Notes: a model not told the origin generated them from the sequence alone. Positions 46,129 through 55,521 are shown, counted from the stretch's first letter. The stretch: 64,000 bases of DNA from an uncultured bacterium (GCA_937905825.1 CALCXM010000082.1:1-64000); one strand, 5' to 3'. Translations and numbers: made by a program.

Positions 46129-47570
46129 CAGGCGGTGGGCTCCGTGCTCTGGGGCCCAGTGGAGTCGTAGTCGAGGTCCATCAAATCGAACTTGGTCATC
46201 TTATTGAACAGAGTGGTCCGATTGATACCGAGTTGCCGGGCCGTGTCGTTACGAGAGCCATTGTTTTCACGTAGGGCCTGATGAATCAGCGTTCGTTCGG
46301 CCCCAAAGAGAGCCTGTTTGAGGGTTTGGCCCCCGAGTTGTAAAGGTGCCTGGAGCAGCTCGGAAGCGAAGGGCCCGGAGAGTTTGGCGAGGCTTGCGAT
46401 TTCCTCCGGAAAGGCGTCTGCGGAGATCTCGCCGGTGCTGGTCATCAACACCGCACGCTCCACCAGGTTCTCCAGTTCCCGGATGTTTCCGGGCCAGTGG
46501 TAGGCCGCCATGGCGCCTTGGGCGCAGGCCTTGAAGGAGGTCACCTCGCGTCCGTAGTTGCTGGCCGTCTTGGCCAGGAATTGCTGGGCCAGTTGCAAGA
46601 CGTCCGCGGGGCGTTCGCGTAGGGGCGGGACCTCGAGGGTCACCACGTTCAAGCGATAGTAGAGATCCTCGCGAAAGCGGCCCGCTGCGCTCTCGAGCTT
46701 GAGGGAGCGGTTGGTGGCCACGATCACGCGCACGTCCACTTGCTGTGTTTCGTTGGAGCCCACCCGCTCAAACTCCCGGTCCTGCAACACGCGCAAGAGC
46801 TTGACTTGCAGGTCCGGCGAAGCCGTAGAGATCTCGTCGAGGAAGATCGTGCCCCCGTGGGCCGCCTCGAATTTTCCCTGCTTGGTTTTGACCGCGCCGG
46901 TGAAAGCGCCGCGTTCATGGCCAAATAGCTCACTCTCCAGTAGGTTGTCGGGCAGTGCGCCGCAGTTGACTTCCACGAAGGGCGCTTGGGAGCGACTCGA
47001 GTGTTCGTGAATGGTGCGCGCCAGGCGCGTCTTGCCCACGCCGCTCTCGCCTTCGATCAGGATCGTAGCGCGTGTGTCCGCCACGCGCCGCACCATGTTG
47101 AAGATCTCGTGCATGGATTCCGAGCGCGACTCCAACTTGCCAAGAGCGAAGCGTTCTCCAACTTCTTCACGCAAACGGTGGTTCTCGAGCAGCAACTTGC
47201 GCTGTTCCAGTGCTCGGCTCAAAGACACGTGAACCTGTTCGCTGGAGACCGGCTTCGAGAGGAAATCGGCCGCTCCCGCGCGCACCGCCTCGACCGCATC
47301 GTCGATGGAAGCGAAGCCCGCCATCATCACCAAGGCGGGCGGATTGGGGGAGTCGAGGATGCGCTTGAAGGTGTGGATCGGGGCGGTGTCGGAGTCCGCC
47401 AAGATCGCATCCCAGTCGCCCTGGGCCAGCAGGCGTTCCAAGCGCGGACCCGTCGTGCACAGCTCGACTTCACAACCCATGGATTGGAAGTCCGCGCGCA
47501 GCATCTCGGCCCCGAACTGATCTCCGTCCACGAGCAGCAGTCGGGGGCCTTTGGTGAAGGTGGTGGACAT
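46128..47570 (-). CDS. Sigma-54-dependent response regulator with degenerate receiver
   Basis: This encodes 480 residues from ATG 47570; the open frame extends to 47795 but without regulator sequence. Receiver at 9-120: LLLVDGDQ keeps one of the two acidic pocket residues, Asp59 (ILADSD) is the likely acceptor with an extra residue before Pro, the conserved Thr is Ala84 (VMMAGFAS), and Lys106 remains (FLSKP). The AAA+ domain has GESGVGKT (174-181), GAFTGA (221-226, sigma-54 contact) and TIFLDE (241-246). A Fis-type helix-turn-helix ends it (NGSRNDTARQLGINRTTLF). It should activate RNA polymerase with sigma-54. It heads an operon with the TPR gene. Confidence 0.92.
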   Translation of the reverse strand: MSTTFTKGPRLLLVDGDQFGAEMLRADFQSMGCEVELCTTGPRLERLLAQGDWDAILADSDTAPIHTFKRILDSPNPPALVMMAGFASIDDAVEAVRAGAADFLSKPVSSEQVHVSLSRALEQRKLLLENHRLREEVGERFALGKLESRSESMHEIFNMVRRVADTRATILIEGESGVGKTRLARTIHEHSSRSQAPFVEVNCGALPDNLLESELFGHERGAFTGAVKTKQGKFEAAHGGTIFLDEISTASPDLQVKLLRVLQDREFERVGSNETQQVDVRVIVATNRSLKLESAAGRFREDLYYRLNVVTLEVPPLRERPADVLQLAQQFLAKTASNYGREVTSFKACAQGAMAAYHWPGNIRELENLVERAVLMTSTGEISADAFPEEIASLAKLSGPFASELLQAPLQLGGQTLKQALFGAERTLIHQALRENNGSRNDTARQLGINRTTLFNKMTKFDLMDLDYDSTGPQSTEPTA

Positions 47571-47682
47571 GTTCACGTTTCTCGACACTTGCAAGCTTGC
47601 GACCCCAGGGGAATGCGAGATTGCCGGGCAGGGCGGCCGTCGGAGGGTGAAATCGGCGCTTTGAGGCCGTACGGTGCTGCCC

Positions 47683-48927
47683 ATGACGGCCCCTCTGAAA
47701 TCCAATCCCTTGCACATCATCGGCCCCGGCTTGCTCGTGGCGGCTACGGGAGTGGGGGCCGGCGACCTCGCCATGGGGGCCTTCGCGGGCAGCACCCTGG
47801 GGCCCGCGGTGCTCTGGGCGGTGGTCTTCGGGGCTCTGCTTAAGTTCGTTTTGAGCGAAGGTTTGGCCCGCTTTCAACTCGCCACCGGAGAGACTTTGCT
47901 CGCGGGAGCCCTGGCGCGCACCCCGCGTCCGGCGCGCTACTTGTTCTTGCTCTACCTGCTGCCCTGGAGTTGGTTCGTCGGGCTGGCTTTGATCCGGGCC
48001 TGCGGCGCGACCGCGCAAGCGCTGCTTCCCTTGCCGGGCCCAGGAATCGAGATCTGGGGAGCGCTGCACTCTCTGCTGGGTTTGCTCTTGGTTTGGCGCG
48101 GTGGCTTCGCGCTCTTCGAGAAGCTGATGAGCCTGGGGGTCGGCATCATGTTCCTGACCGTGATCGCAACGGCCGTGGCCCTTGGCTTTGATGCACAGGA
48201 AGTGATGCGTGGCTTGCTCTTGCCGAGCGCTTCGAGCTTCTCCGGCGAAGGTCTGACTTGGACCGTGGGATTGATCGGCGGAGTCGGCGGAACCTTGACC
48301 TTGCTTTGCTACGGCTATTGGATTCGCGAAGAAGGGCGCACGCAGCCCGAGGACCTGCGCACCTGTCGCATCGACTTGGCCGTGGGCTTCACGGTGACAG
48401 CCATCTTCGGTTTGGCCATGGTTTTGATCGGTTCAAGGGTCGAGACCTCGGGCCAGGGCAGCGGTTTGATCGTGGCCCTCGCAGGCGAACTGGAGCGCGA
48501 GCTGGGGACGGGCGCCCGACTGGCGTTCCTGATCGGCGCCTGGGGCGCGGTCTTCTCCAGCTTGCTCGGGGTCTGGCAAGCGGTGCCGTTCATCTTCGCG
48601 GACTTCTGGCGGCGTGTGGGGCGCGAGCTTCCAGCGCCGGACGAAGCGCCGCAGCAGCCCGCTGGCAAGCCCTATCGACTGTACATGTTGGCCCTCGCGA
48701 TCCTTCCCCTGGCGGGCTTCGCGGTGAGCTTCAAGCAGGCCCAAAAGGCCTACGGCGTCGTCGGCGCGGTTTTTTTACCCTTGCTCGCAATCACGCTGCT
48801 CTGGCTAAATCGTGAGGCCATCGTGGGCAAAGCCTTGGCCAATCGCTGGTTGAGCTGGTTGGGCTTGTTCGTCACCTTGGCCTTCTTTCTGGGGGCGGCG
48901 GGACTCAAGTACTTGGGGAGCGGCTGA
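47683..48927 (+). CDS. Nramp-related transporter with GAGD in place of DPGN
   Basis: This encodes 414 residues from ATG 47683 (ATG 47674 is also in frame), with about eleven membrane segments. The first segment GPGLLVAATGVGAGDLAMGA aligns with Nramp TM1, where metal-transporting Nramp proteins have DPGN; here the four residues are GAGD (25-28). In the TM6 region the usual MPH is not seen (LLCYGYWIREEG). It belongs to the Nramp superfamily, but the substrate may differ from Mn2+/Fe2+. It is divergent from the sigma-54 regulator gene with about 110 bases between starts. Confidence 0.8.
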   Translation: MTAPLKSNPLHIIGPGLLVAATGVGAGDLAMGAFAGSTLGPAVLWAVVFGALLKFVLSEGLARFQLATGETLLAGALARTPRPARYLFLLYLLPWSWFVGLALIRACGATAQALLPLPGPGIEIWGALHSLLGLLLVWRGGFALFEKLMSLGVGIMFLTVIATAVALGFDAQEVMRGLLLPSASSFSGEGLTWTVGLIGGVGGTLTLLCYGYWIREEGRTQPEDLRTCRIDLAVGFTVTAIFGLAMVLIGSRVETSGQGSGLIVALAGELERELGTGARLAFLIGAWGAVFSSLLGVWQAVPFIFADFWRRVGRELPAPDEAPQQPAGKPYRLYMLALAILPLAGFAVSFKQAQKAYGVVGAVFLPLLAITLLWLNREAIVGKALANRWLSWLGLFVTLAFFLGAAGLKYLGSG

Positions 48928-49027
48928 GGGTTACCGATTCGCAGAGGGCGGGTAGAGTGGGAAAGCCTCCCTGCGCAGGCCAGCGCCCGGCGCACGGGAC
49001 CCTCTTCTCTCTGACCCTGAAACAATC

Positions 49028-52000
49028 ATGCTGCGATTCCCCAGAATGGCCACGCACTCCGTGACCTTTGCTTGCCTTTGCCTCGGACCGGCGTTCGCTT
49101 GGGAGCTGCCCCTGGATACGAACCCGTCTCAAACAACCACAAAGGGAGTGGCGTCCATCGACGTGCGCGCCAGTCAGTTTGCTGCGAGCTCGAAGGACAA
49201 CGTGGCCATCGACACGGACGCCCAGGGGCGCACGGTCGCGGTCTGGCAGAGTCGCCGGCAACAGTCCGGTACTTATGGCATCTACGCCCGTCGCTTTGAC
49301 GCGGATGGAAGTCCCATGGGAGATGAGGTGCAGATCAACCTAACCACCCACCAGCATCAAATGCAACCGGCGGTGGCCTTGGATGCGGACGGCAGTGCCT
49401 GGTTCGTGTGGATGTCCATGGGCCAGGATGGAGATCGCGGCAGCATCATGGCGCGGCGCTTCGACGCAGCCCTCGAGAGCTCGACCAATGAGTTTCTGGT
49501 CAACGAACAACGGGCGGGTGATCAAGGTCAGCCGTCGATCGACAGTGATGACGAGGGCAACGCCTTTGTCGTGTGGGAGGACCGACTCTCCGACAACTCG
49601 AACCAACGCATCCGCGGGCGCCGCTTGGACCCCAGCGGGAAGACTCTCGGCGCAGCTTTCGACGTGGATGCCAAGGACCTGGGCTCCTGTCGTCAAGCGA
49701 GCCTTTCCGTGGGCAGCGCTCCCGGCTTCGTCGTCGCCTGGGCTCGGACCGACGGCGAGGGCAAGCCTGCTGGAGTTTTCGGCCGGCAGTTTGACCAGAA
49801 CGGAGTGGGGGGCGCGGAGTGGCTGCTGTCCTCCGCGCGAGGATCGAAGGCCAAGGCGGCTGCGCAGGCGAGTGGTGGGGAAATCGAACCCGTCATCTCG
49901 CGCGTGGACGCCGAGCGCTTTGTCGCGACTTGGCTAGAGGGAAGCGACGGCGGCTACAAGGTCGTTTACCGTCAGGCCAAAGTTGCGGGGGATGAACTGC
50001 TGCTGGGGGAACTCCAGCGCTTGGACGCCCCGAGCGAGGGATACATCAGCGGTGTCACCGTGTCTGCGCGGGCGGACGGCGAATTCGCCATGGGCTGGAA
50101 CCAGTATCAGGCCAGCGGCAAGCAACGCGCGGACTTGTTCCTGGCGCGCTTCGATGCCCAGGGCAAACTGCTGGGCGTTCCCTTCATGGCGCACCAATCT
50201 TCGGAAGGTCACCAATGCCTGACCCCCGCGGATGGAACTAGGTCCCTGGTCTACACGGATCAAGGTGCTCTCGTCGTCGGTTGGTCCGGGGATGCAGGCC
50301 TCGGGGATCACAAGGCTGCGCACCTTTCCTTCCACGCAGGCATTGATGCTGAAGGTGGAGGACAGACGCTGTTGCTGGCGGCCGCCAGTGCAGCGAGCAC
50401 ACCCTCAGAACGCTTCGAGGACCCCGCGAAACCTCACGAGCCGCCAACCTATTCGCCACCGGCGGACATGCCGGCCGTGGATCGCAGCCCGATCCTTCAC
50501 GCTCAGTCCGGAGGTGTTGGCTTCAATGGCATCACCAACACGGGCTGGACGCCTCCTGACCCGGAGATCGCCGTGGGCCCCAACCACTTGGTGATGATGA
50601 CCAACGGCGGCATCGCCTTCTTCAACAAGTCCGGCAGCCTGTTGTTCGAGGACGAGATTGAAAACACCTTTGGCTTCTGGGGGGCGCAAGGGGCCAACAA
50701 CTTCGTGTTCGACCCGGAGGTGCGCTACGACACCCACTCGAACCGCTTCTTCGCCATGGCGAATGAACGGGGCGACGACAACAAGCCCTACTTCCTCTTG
50801 GCGGTCAGCGATGACTCCAATCCCATGGGGACCTGGCACAAGTACCGCATGAACGTCCAAGCGGAAGCGGGTGGCGACACGGACATCGACAGCCCGAACA
50901 TGGGCATTGACGCCCAAGCAGTCTACTTGACCGCGGACTTCTTCGGGCCGGACAAGTTCCTGGTCTACATCATCGACAAGGCCTCGATTCTGAACGGAGG
51001 GACTCCCGCCACGACGTCCGTGTTGCTACAAGGCAAGCAGTCCATGGGATTGCCCTTGATGTACGGCAACAGCCCGCGCCAGTACATGGTTTGGGCGCCG
51101 GAGTTCTCTGGCTCCAACAGCATCGAGATCTTCGCGATCAACAATCCGTTGACGAACCCCAGCGTGGTTTCTACGGTCCTGAACATTCCGTCCTACAACC
51201 AGCCGGAGAATCCTCCGCAGCAGGGGACGTCGGTTCGGCCAGAGACCTTCGAGGCGCGCTTCTGGAGCGCCACCTACCGGAACGGTTCCCTTTGGGCGAC
51301 GCACCACACGGGCTCCGGTCGCGTCTTGCAACGCTGGTATGAGATCGACATGGCCAACTGGCCGGTGAGCGGGACTCCCAGTCTCGTGCAGTCTGGCGAT
51401 GTGGATCCCGGACCAGGGGTGCGCACCTTCTTCGGCAGCATCGCTGTGGACGACCTGGGCAACATGGCCATGACCTTCGCGCGTTCGGCCTCCAACGAGT
51501 TCATCTCCATGGGCTTCACCTCCCGCGAAGCGGGCGATGCACCGGGCACCACCAAGCCCATGATCATCGCCAAGGACAGCACGGGGGCGGACACCAGTGG
51601 GCGCTGGGGGGACTACTCGGGCATCGCTCACGATCCCTCGGCTGCTGGTGAGTTCTGGGGGGTGCATGAGTATCGACAGGGTGCCTGGAGGACTTGGATC
51701 CAAAACATCAAGGCTTCGAGCGGGGTTGCGAACTACTGCGTGACTTCGCCGAACTCTGTTGGATCGGGTGCCTTGATCAGTTCGAGCGGAAGCACGAGTG
51801 TGGCGAGCAACTCACTCGTGTTGCAGGCCAGTGGAGCGCCCTCGAATGTCTCGGGCCTGTTCTTCTTCGGCTTCGGGGAAACGCAGGCGCCCTTCGGCAA
51901 TGGACAGCTGTGCGTGTCCGGAGCCATTCAGCGACTTTCCGTCAGTCCCACCAACATCAGCGGAGACGTGAGCCACAACTTGGATCTCAACAGCGCTCAA

Positions 52001-52117
52001 GTGGGCGGTGCAATCACGGCGGGTAGCACGGTGAAGTTCCAGTACTGGTACCGGGACAACGGCGTCGGTCAGGGCTTCAACCTAACCGATGGTTTGTCCG
52101 TGAGCTTCTTGCCGTAA
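49028..52117 (+). CDS. Large secreted beta-propeller-like protein with lineage C-terminal module
   Basis: This encodes 1029 residues with a signal peptide (VTFACLCLGPAFA); ATG 49046 is an alternative start. Residues about 55-440 hold repeats of the form (V/P)(A/S)(I/L)D-D-G-A-VW (VAIDTDAQGRTVAVW, PAVALDADGSAWFVW, PSIDSDDEGNAFVVW), a propeller-like pattern. A second region (about 480-890) has PDPEIAVGPNHLVMMTNGG and RWGDYSGIAHDP, seen in other secreted bacterial proteins of unknown function. The last 130 residues form a module shared with the cupredoxin protein at 62435-63274 (PFGNGQLCVSGAIQRL, FQYWYRD, GFNLTDGLSVSF). It is extracellular; the role is unknown. Confidence 0.87.
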   Translation: MLRFPRMATHSVTFACLCLGPAFAWELPLDTNPSQTTTKGVASIDVRASQFAASSKDNVAIDTDAQGRTVAVWQSRRQQSGTYGIYARRFDADGSPMGDEVQINLTTHQHQMQPAVALDADGSAWFVWMSMGQDGDRGSIMARRFDAALESSTNEFLVNEQRAGDQGQPSIDSDDEGNAFVVWEDRLSDNSNQRIRGRRLDPSGKTLGAAFDVDAKDLGSCRQASLSVGSAPGFVVAWARTDGEGKPAGVFGRQFDQNGVGGAEWLLSSARGSKAKAAAQASGGEIEPVISRVDAERFVATWLEGSDGGYKVVYRQAKVAGDELLLGELQRLDAPSEGYISGVTVSARADGEFAMGWNQYQASGKQRADLFLARFDAQGKLLGVPFMAHQSSEGHQCLTPADGTRSLVYTDQGALVVGWSGDAGLGDHKAAHLSFHAGIDAEGGGQTLLLAAASAASTPSERFEDPAKPHEPPTYSPPADMPAVDRSPILHAQSGGVGFNGITNTGWTPPDPEIAVGPNHLVMMTNGGIAFFNKSGSLLFEDEIENTFGFWGAQGANNFVFDPEVRYDTHSNRFFAMANERGDDNKPYFLLAVSDDSNPMGTWHKYRMNVQAEAGGDTDIDSPNMGIDAQAVYLTADFFGPDKFLVYIIDKASILNGGTPATTSVLLQGKQSMGLPLMYGNSPRQYMVWAPEFSGSNSIEIFAINNPLTNPSVVSTVLNIPSYNQPENPPQQGTSVRPETFEARFWSATYRNGSLWATHHTGSGRVLQRWYEIDMANWPVSGTPSLVQSGDVDPGPGVRTFFGSIAVDDLGNMAMTFARSASNEFISMGFTSREAGDAPGTTKPMIIAKDSTGADTSGRWGDYSGIAHDPSAAGEFWGVHEYRQGAWRTWIQNIKASSGVANYCVTSPNSVGSGALISSSGSTSVASNSLVLQASGAPSNVSGLFFFGFGETQAPFGNGQLCVSGAIQRLSVSPTNISGDVSHNLDLNSAQVGGAITAGSTVKFQYWYRDNGVGQGFNLTDGLSVSFLP

Positions 52118-52184
52118 GGCCTGAGTGCGCGGTCGGGCGAGTCTTGCGCAGGGCAGACTTGTCCCGCGCTGAAGTGCCTGTTTC

Positions 52185-52233
52185 AACGAGCTCGGCGGCT
52201 CCCCGTTTTAGGTGGGGGCCGCCGAGCTTCGTT
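52185..52233. terminator. Long hairpin after secreted propeller gene
   Basis: A stem of about 15 pairs (AGCTCGGCGGC, complement at 52218-52228, extended inward by TCCC/GGGG-type pairs) closes a ten-base loop with four Ts. Outer AACGA/TCGTT bases can extend it. It lies 70 bases after the plus-strand stop and 180 bases beyond the minus-strand stop. No U-tract follows. The rest of the 298-base gap (52118-52415) shows nothing else. Confidence 0.55.
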
Positions 52234-52415
52234 GGGTGCTTGGGAGTGCGCGTCGGAGTGCGAGTGCCTCTCCTCGCGCGGATCCTCGCAGAAGGCCGGG
52301 GCTAGCCCTGTCGAGCGCACGCTCGTACCGGGGGAGCATCCGTCCGTCCGAACGCTTGCGCCCGAAGCTAGACAGCGCTCGCTGCTTCTCTAGACCCACA
52401 CGGAAGAGTCCGTGT

Positions 52416-54335
52416 TCACGCAGTGCAGGCCAAGGGCAAGCGGATCAGCCACTCGAGCCCGCCGCGGGGCTCCTTGAGCAACTGCACCTCGCCGCCTTGT
52501 CCGCGCACGATGCCCGCGGCGGCGGCCAAGGAGTTCGGGCCGAGTTCCGGCAAGGAGCGGCGTAGGGCGTAGGGCTGCAGAATCTCATCCGGCTCCAACT
52601 CCGCTAGCTGACCAGCGGGGAAGCGAATCGAAACTCGAATGCCGTGGTCCTCGCCTTCAAGTCTGCGTCCGTCCACTCGCACGGTTCCCTCGGGACCCGA
52701 GCAAGCGTGGCACAGGAAGAGCAAGGCGTCGAACGCTTGGGTCAAGAGCAACTTGTCCGAACGCAGGGGCAAGGGATCGGGGGTGCGGATCAGGTAGCGC
52801 GGGGCATCCTCCGAGGAACGCCGCATGGTGAGCATCTCTTCCAACATCGGAGCGAGATCGAAGCGTTGCTCGCCGGCCTTGGGCGGGGAGGCCATGAAAG
52901 ACAGGGTGCGGGTGTATTGACGCAGGCGCGCCACTTCTCCGCACAGTTGCTCAAAGCGCGTTGCCAGTCGGTCCCCGGCGGCTCCTTCTGCGTTGAGCAC
53001 ATCCACGGCTGCTTGGTCGAGCCCCATGTCGACGCATTGGACGATGTCCGCAAGGTCAGCAACCTGGTGCTTGAAGAATGGCGCGGGGGCGACCGGGTTG
53101 GACACTCGGGCGCGGGCATGCAATTGTTCTTCGACTTCGCTGCTGACGTCCAGGTCGATCTGGACCTCAGCCAAGTCTGCCTCCGACAGGGCGGTCTCCG
53201 GCAAAGCTGTTTCGGATAGGGTCCCGTCGCAGGCTTGCAGGTGCGTGAGTTTCGCCGCCTGTTGTTCGGTGGCCGCTGCGTGACTTGGCTCGAACAAAGC
53301 GCTGGCTTCGTCGAGATCCAGCTCGGGCTGCTCGAGCGTTTGCGGTTCGCTCTGCGTGTTGGCCAGGGCGCTGCTCGTCTCCCCTTGGGTGCTCCTGGCC
53401 TCGGAAGTCTTGGCCGGCGCGACCGCGAGGGCCACGCCACTTGAAGCGTTCGAACTCCCGACAAGTATGCGCTCCACTTCTTCGAGCAGTTGGCGCTCGG
53501 TGTCTTGATTGAGCGGCTTGTCCGCACGATCCCCGTTGGAGGCGCGCGCCGACTGGGTTGAATCCCTTCGGTCGCTTGCACTTCCAGCGCGCTCATGGGC
53601 AGGGGCTTCGGAGCCCGGCTCCGCGCGCGGAATGTCGTAGAGGGCCAGGGCGTTGCGATCCGCTTCCGGACCTTGGGGCTTGGCAGGCGGGGCGGCCTGG
53701 GCCGGGGCGTCGTTCCAAGCTCCGAAGGGGCCAGAGCTGCGCGTCACGTACCCCGGGGGGATGTTGCCCGCGGGAGCCTCGCTTGCAGCGGGACTGCCGG
53801 CCGCGACGCCGCCCGAGAAGATCACGCCCGAATCAGCAGCGCGCGCAGCGCCCTCGCCCGCAGCGTTCTCGAGCGGAGAGGTCTGGCCCGCAGCTTGGGG
53901 CCTCGGCGCGAGGGGCAACTGTCGATTGCCGTAGAGTTGGGTGGGCGACTCCATCAGCCAGCCCATGGAATCCATGTCCAGGGGCGCGGGGATCCAACGG
54001 ATCTGCCGCAGTCGCAGCAGTTCTCGCAGGGGGCGAGCGGCGGGGTCTCTTCCGAGCAGCACCATGTCCCAGCCGGGGAAGCGCTTGAGGAAGGCCTTGA
54101 GCAAGCCGAGGTGTTCGAGGCTGAACAGATCTGCGTCCACCAGCATGCGGCCCACTTCATCCATGCAGGCGAAGAGCTCGCACCAATCGTCCAATTGCTC
54201 GATGGCGGCGGGGGCCTCGGCACGGGATTGGGCGATGGTCTCCAGCACCGGCAGGCATTGGCTCAGGGACGGTCCGGGCCCAAGTAGCAAAGTCCAAGGG
54301 CGGCGCGTGTTTTGGGGACCGGATTCACTCGTCAT
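52416..54335 (-). CDS. Degenerate sensor-kinase-like protein
   Basis: This encodes 639 residues. The first 130 have alternating strands and helices (WTLLLGPGPSL, RMLVDADLFSL, WDMVLLGRDP), like a receiver fold with no clear acceptor site. Residues about 140-410 are Ala/Glu/Pro-rich and probably disordered. From about 415 a helical region (KHQVADLADIVQCVDMG) could be a dimerisation segment, and the last 150 residues look like a HATPase_c domain (DKLLLTQAFDALLFLCHACS, then SLAAAAGIVRGQGGEVQL, GLEWLIRLPL), but the N-box Asn and the usual G-x-G-x-G are weakened. It may be a regulatory pseudokinase. It lacks membrane segments. Confidence 0.75.
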   Translation of the reverse strand: MTSESGPQNTRRPWTLLLGPGPSLSQCLPVLETIAQSRAEAPAAIEQLDDWCELFACMDEVGRMLVDADLFSLEHLGLLKAFLKRFPGWDMVLLGRDPAARPLRELLRLRQIRWIPAPLDMDSMGWLMESPTQLYGNRQLPLAPRPQAAGQTSPLENAAGEGAARAADSGVIFSGGVAAGSPAASEAPAGNIPPGYVTRSSGPFGAWNDAPAQAAPPAKPQGPEADRNALALYDIPRAEPGSEAPAHERAGSASDRRDSTQSARASNGDRADKPLNQDTERQLLEEVERILVGSSNASSGVALAVAPAKTSEARSTQGETSSALANTQSEPQTLEQPELDLDEASALFEPSHAAATEQQAAKLTHLQACDGTLSETALPETALSEADLAEVQIDLDVSSEVEEQLHARARVSNPVAPAPFFKHQVADLADIVQCVDMGLDQAAVDVLNAEGAAGDRLATRFEQLCGEVARLRQYTRTLSFMASPPKAGEQRFDLAPMLEEMLTMRRSSEDAPRYLIRTPDPLPLRSDKLLLTQAFDALLFLCHACSGPEGTVRVDGRRLEGEDHGIRVSIRFPAGQLAELEPDEILQPYALRRSLPELGPNSLAAAAGIVRGQGGEVQLLKEPRGGLEWLIRLPLACTA

Positions 54336-54510
54336 TACTTGGGATCGTAGCTGCTTTCGGCACGCTCTTGAAGCACTTCAGAGGAGTCTTTTGCTACCTT
54401 TGTTCGCGCCCCAAAACAAAGAGATCTTCATTGACGTGCGCAACTGGTCGAATGGCTAGTTATCCCCAGTGATTTTGGGGTTGCGCTCAACTTATCACCA
54501 ACTTGTCCAC

Positions 54511-55521
54511 GTGAACCGCCCCGTCCCTCCCGCAGCCGCCCTCGACGTCTCCGTCGTGGTACCGATCTTTGACGAGGAGGAGAACTTGCCGATCCTCTAC
54601 GCAGAGGTTTGCGCGGCCCTCGAGCCCACGGGGCTGGCCTGGGAGTTGGTGCTGGTGGACGATGGATCGCGGGACGGTTCCCTGGAAGTGATGATCGGCT
54701 TGTGGCGCAAGGATCCCCACGTGCGCGTGGTTGAGTTCCGGGCCAACGCGGGCCAAACCGCCGCTATGGCTGCTGGTTTCGACGAGAGCCGCGGGGAGAT
54801 CGTGGTGACCATGGACGGGGATTTGCAAAACGACCCCGCCGACATTCCGCGCATGCTGGAGCCGGTGATGGACGACCGCGCGGACATCGTCGCCGGTTGG
54901 CGCAAGAAGCGTCACGATGGCTTTTTCTTGCGACTGGTTCCTTCCATGATCGCCAATCGCCTGATCGGCTTGGTGACCAAGACGAAGATTCACGACACGG
55001 GTTGTAGCCTGAAGGCCTTCCGACGTTCCCTGGTCAAGAACCTGCCGATCTACGCGGAGCAACACCGCTTTCTGCCTGCCATGTCCGCCGCCAGCGGAGC
55101 GCGGGTCGCCGAAGTGGTGGTCAACCATCGCGCTCGGCGCTTTGGGCAGAGCAAGTACGGTCTCGGTCGCGCCACGCGGGTGGTGCTCGACTTGATGACG
55201 ATCAAGATGATCACGTCCTTCTCTCAGCACCCCCTGCAATACTTCGTGGCGATCAGCCTGCCCTTCGGTGCAGCCACGGTAGCGCTCTTCTTCGCGCGCC
55301 TCGCGGAGACCCTGCAGCCCAACCCGAATGAAGGCTGGGGCAAGATTCTCTTGATCGCCTTCTTGCTGATGTTCATGGCGGGAGTCTATTTTTTCCTGCT
55401 GGGCCTGCTCGCGGAATTCATCGTGAAGGTCAGCGATTTGCACGGCAGCGAGAAGGGACGGCGACTGGCCATTCGGCATGAGCGAAAACACGCGGATGGA
55501 GGAAAGCCCCTTGGAGCCTAA
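54511..55521 (+). CDS. GT2 glycosyltransferase, polyprenyl-phosphate sugar type
   Basis: This encodes 336 residues from GTG 54511 (GTG 54469 would add 14 residues). The GT-A domain shows SVVVPIFDEEENL, LVDDGSRDGS and the catalytic DGD at 102-104 (VTMDGDLQNDP). Two C-terminal membrane helices (PLQYFVAISLPFGAATVALF and LLIAFLLMFMAGVYFFLLGL) follow, as in DPM1/GtrB/ArnC-type enzymes that load a sugar onto undecaprenyl phosphate. The next gene, a related but degenerate glycosyltransferase, overlaps its end by 44 bases. Confidence 0.92.
   Translation: MNRPVPPAAALDVSVVVPIFDEEENLPILYAEVCAALEPTGLAWELVLVDDGSRDGSLEVMIGLWRKDPHVRVVEFRANAGQTAAMAAGFDESRGEIVVTMDGDLQNDPADIPRMLEPVMDDRADIVAGWRKKRHDGFFLRLVPSMIANRLIGLVTKTKIHDTGCSLKAFRRSLVKNLPIYAEQHRFLPAMSAASGARVAEVVVNHRARRFGQSKYGLGRATRVVLDLMTIKMITSFSQHPLQYFVAISLPFGAATVALFFARLAETLQPNPNEGWGKILLIAFLLMFMAGVYFFLLGLLAEFIVKVSDLHGSEKGRRLAIRHERKHADGGKPLGA

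Noticed and set aside
47590-47607. Possible sigma-54 promoter on the minus strand (GG-N10-GC with TTGCA)
   Set aside because: The -24 element does not match TGGCAC and the start would lie only about 10 bases from the ATG, leaving no room for a ribosome binding site.
54357-54372. Sequence CGGCACGCTCTTGAA resembling a sigma-54 promoter
   Set aside because: The invariant GC of the -12 element is missing.
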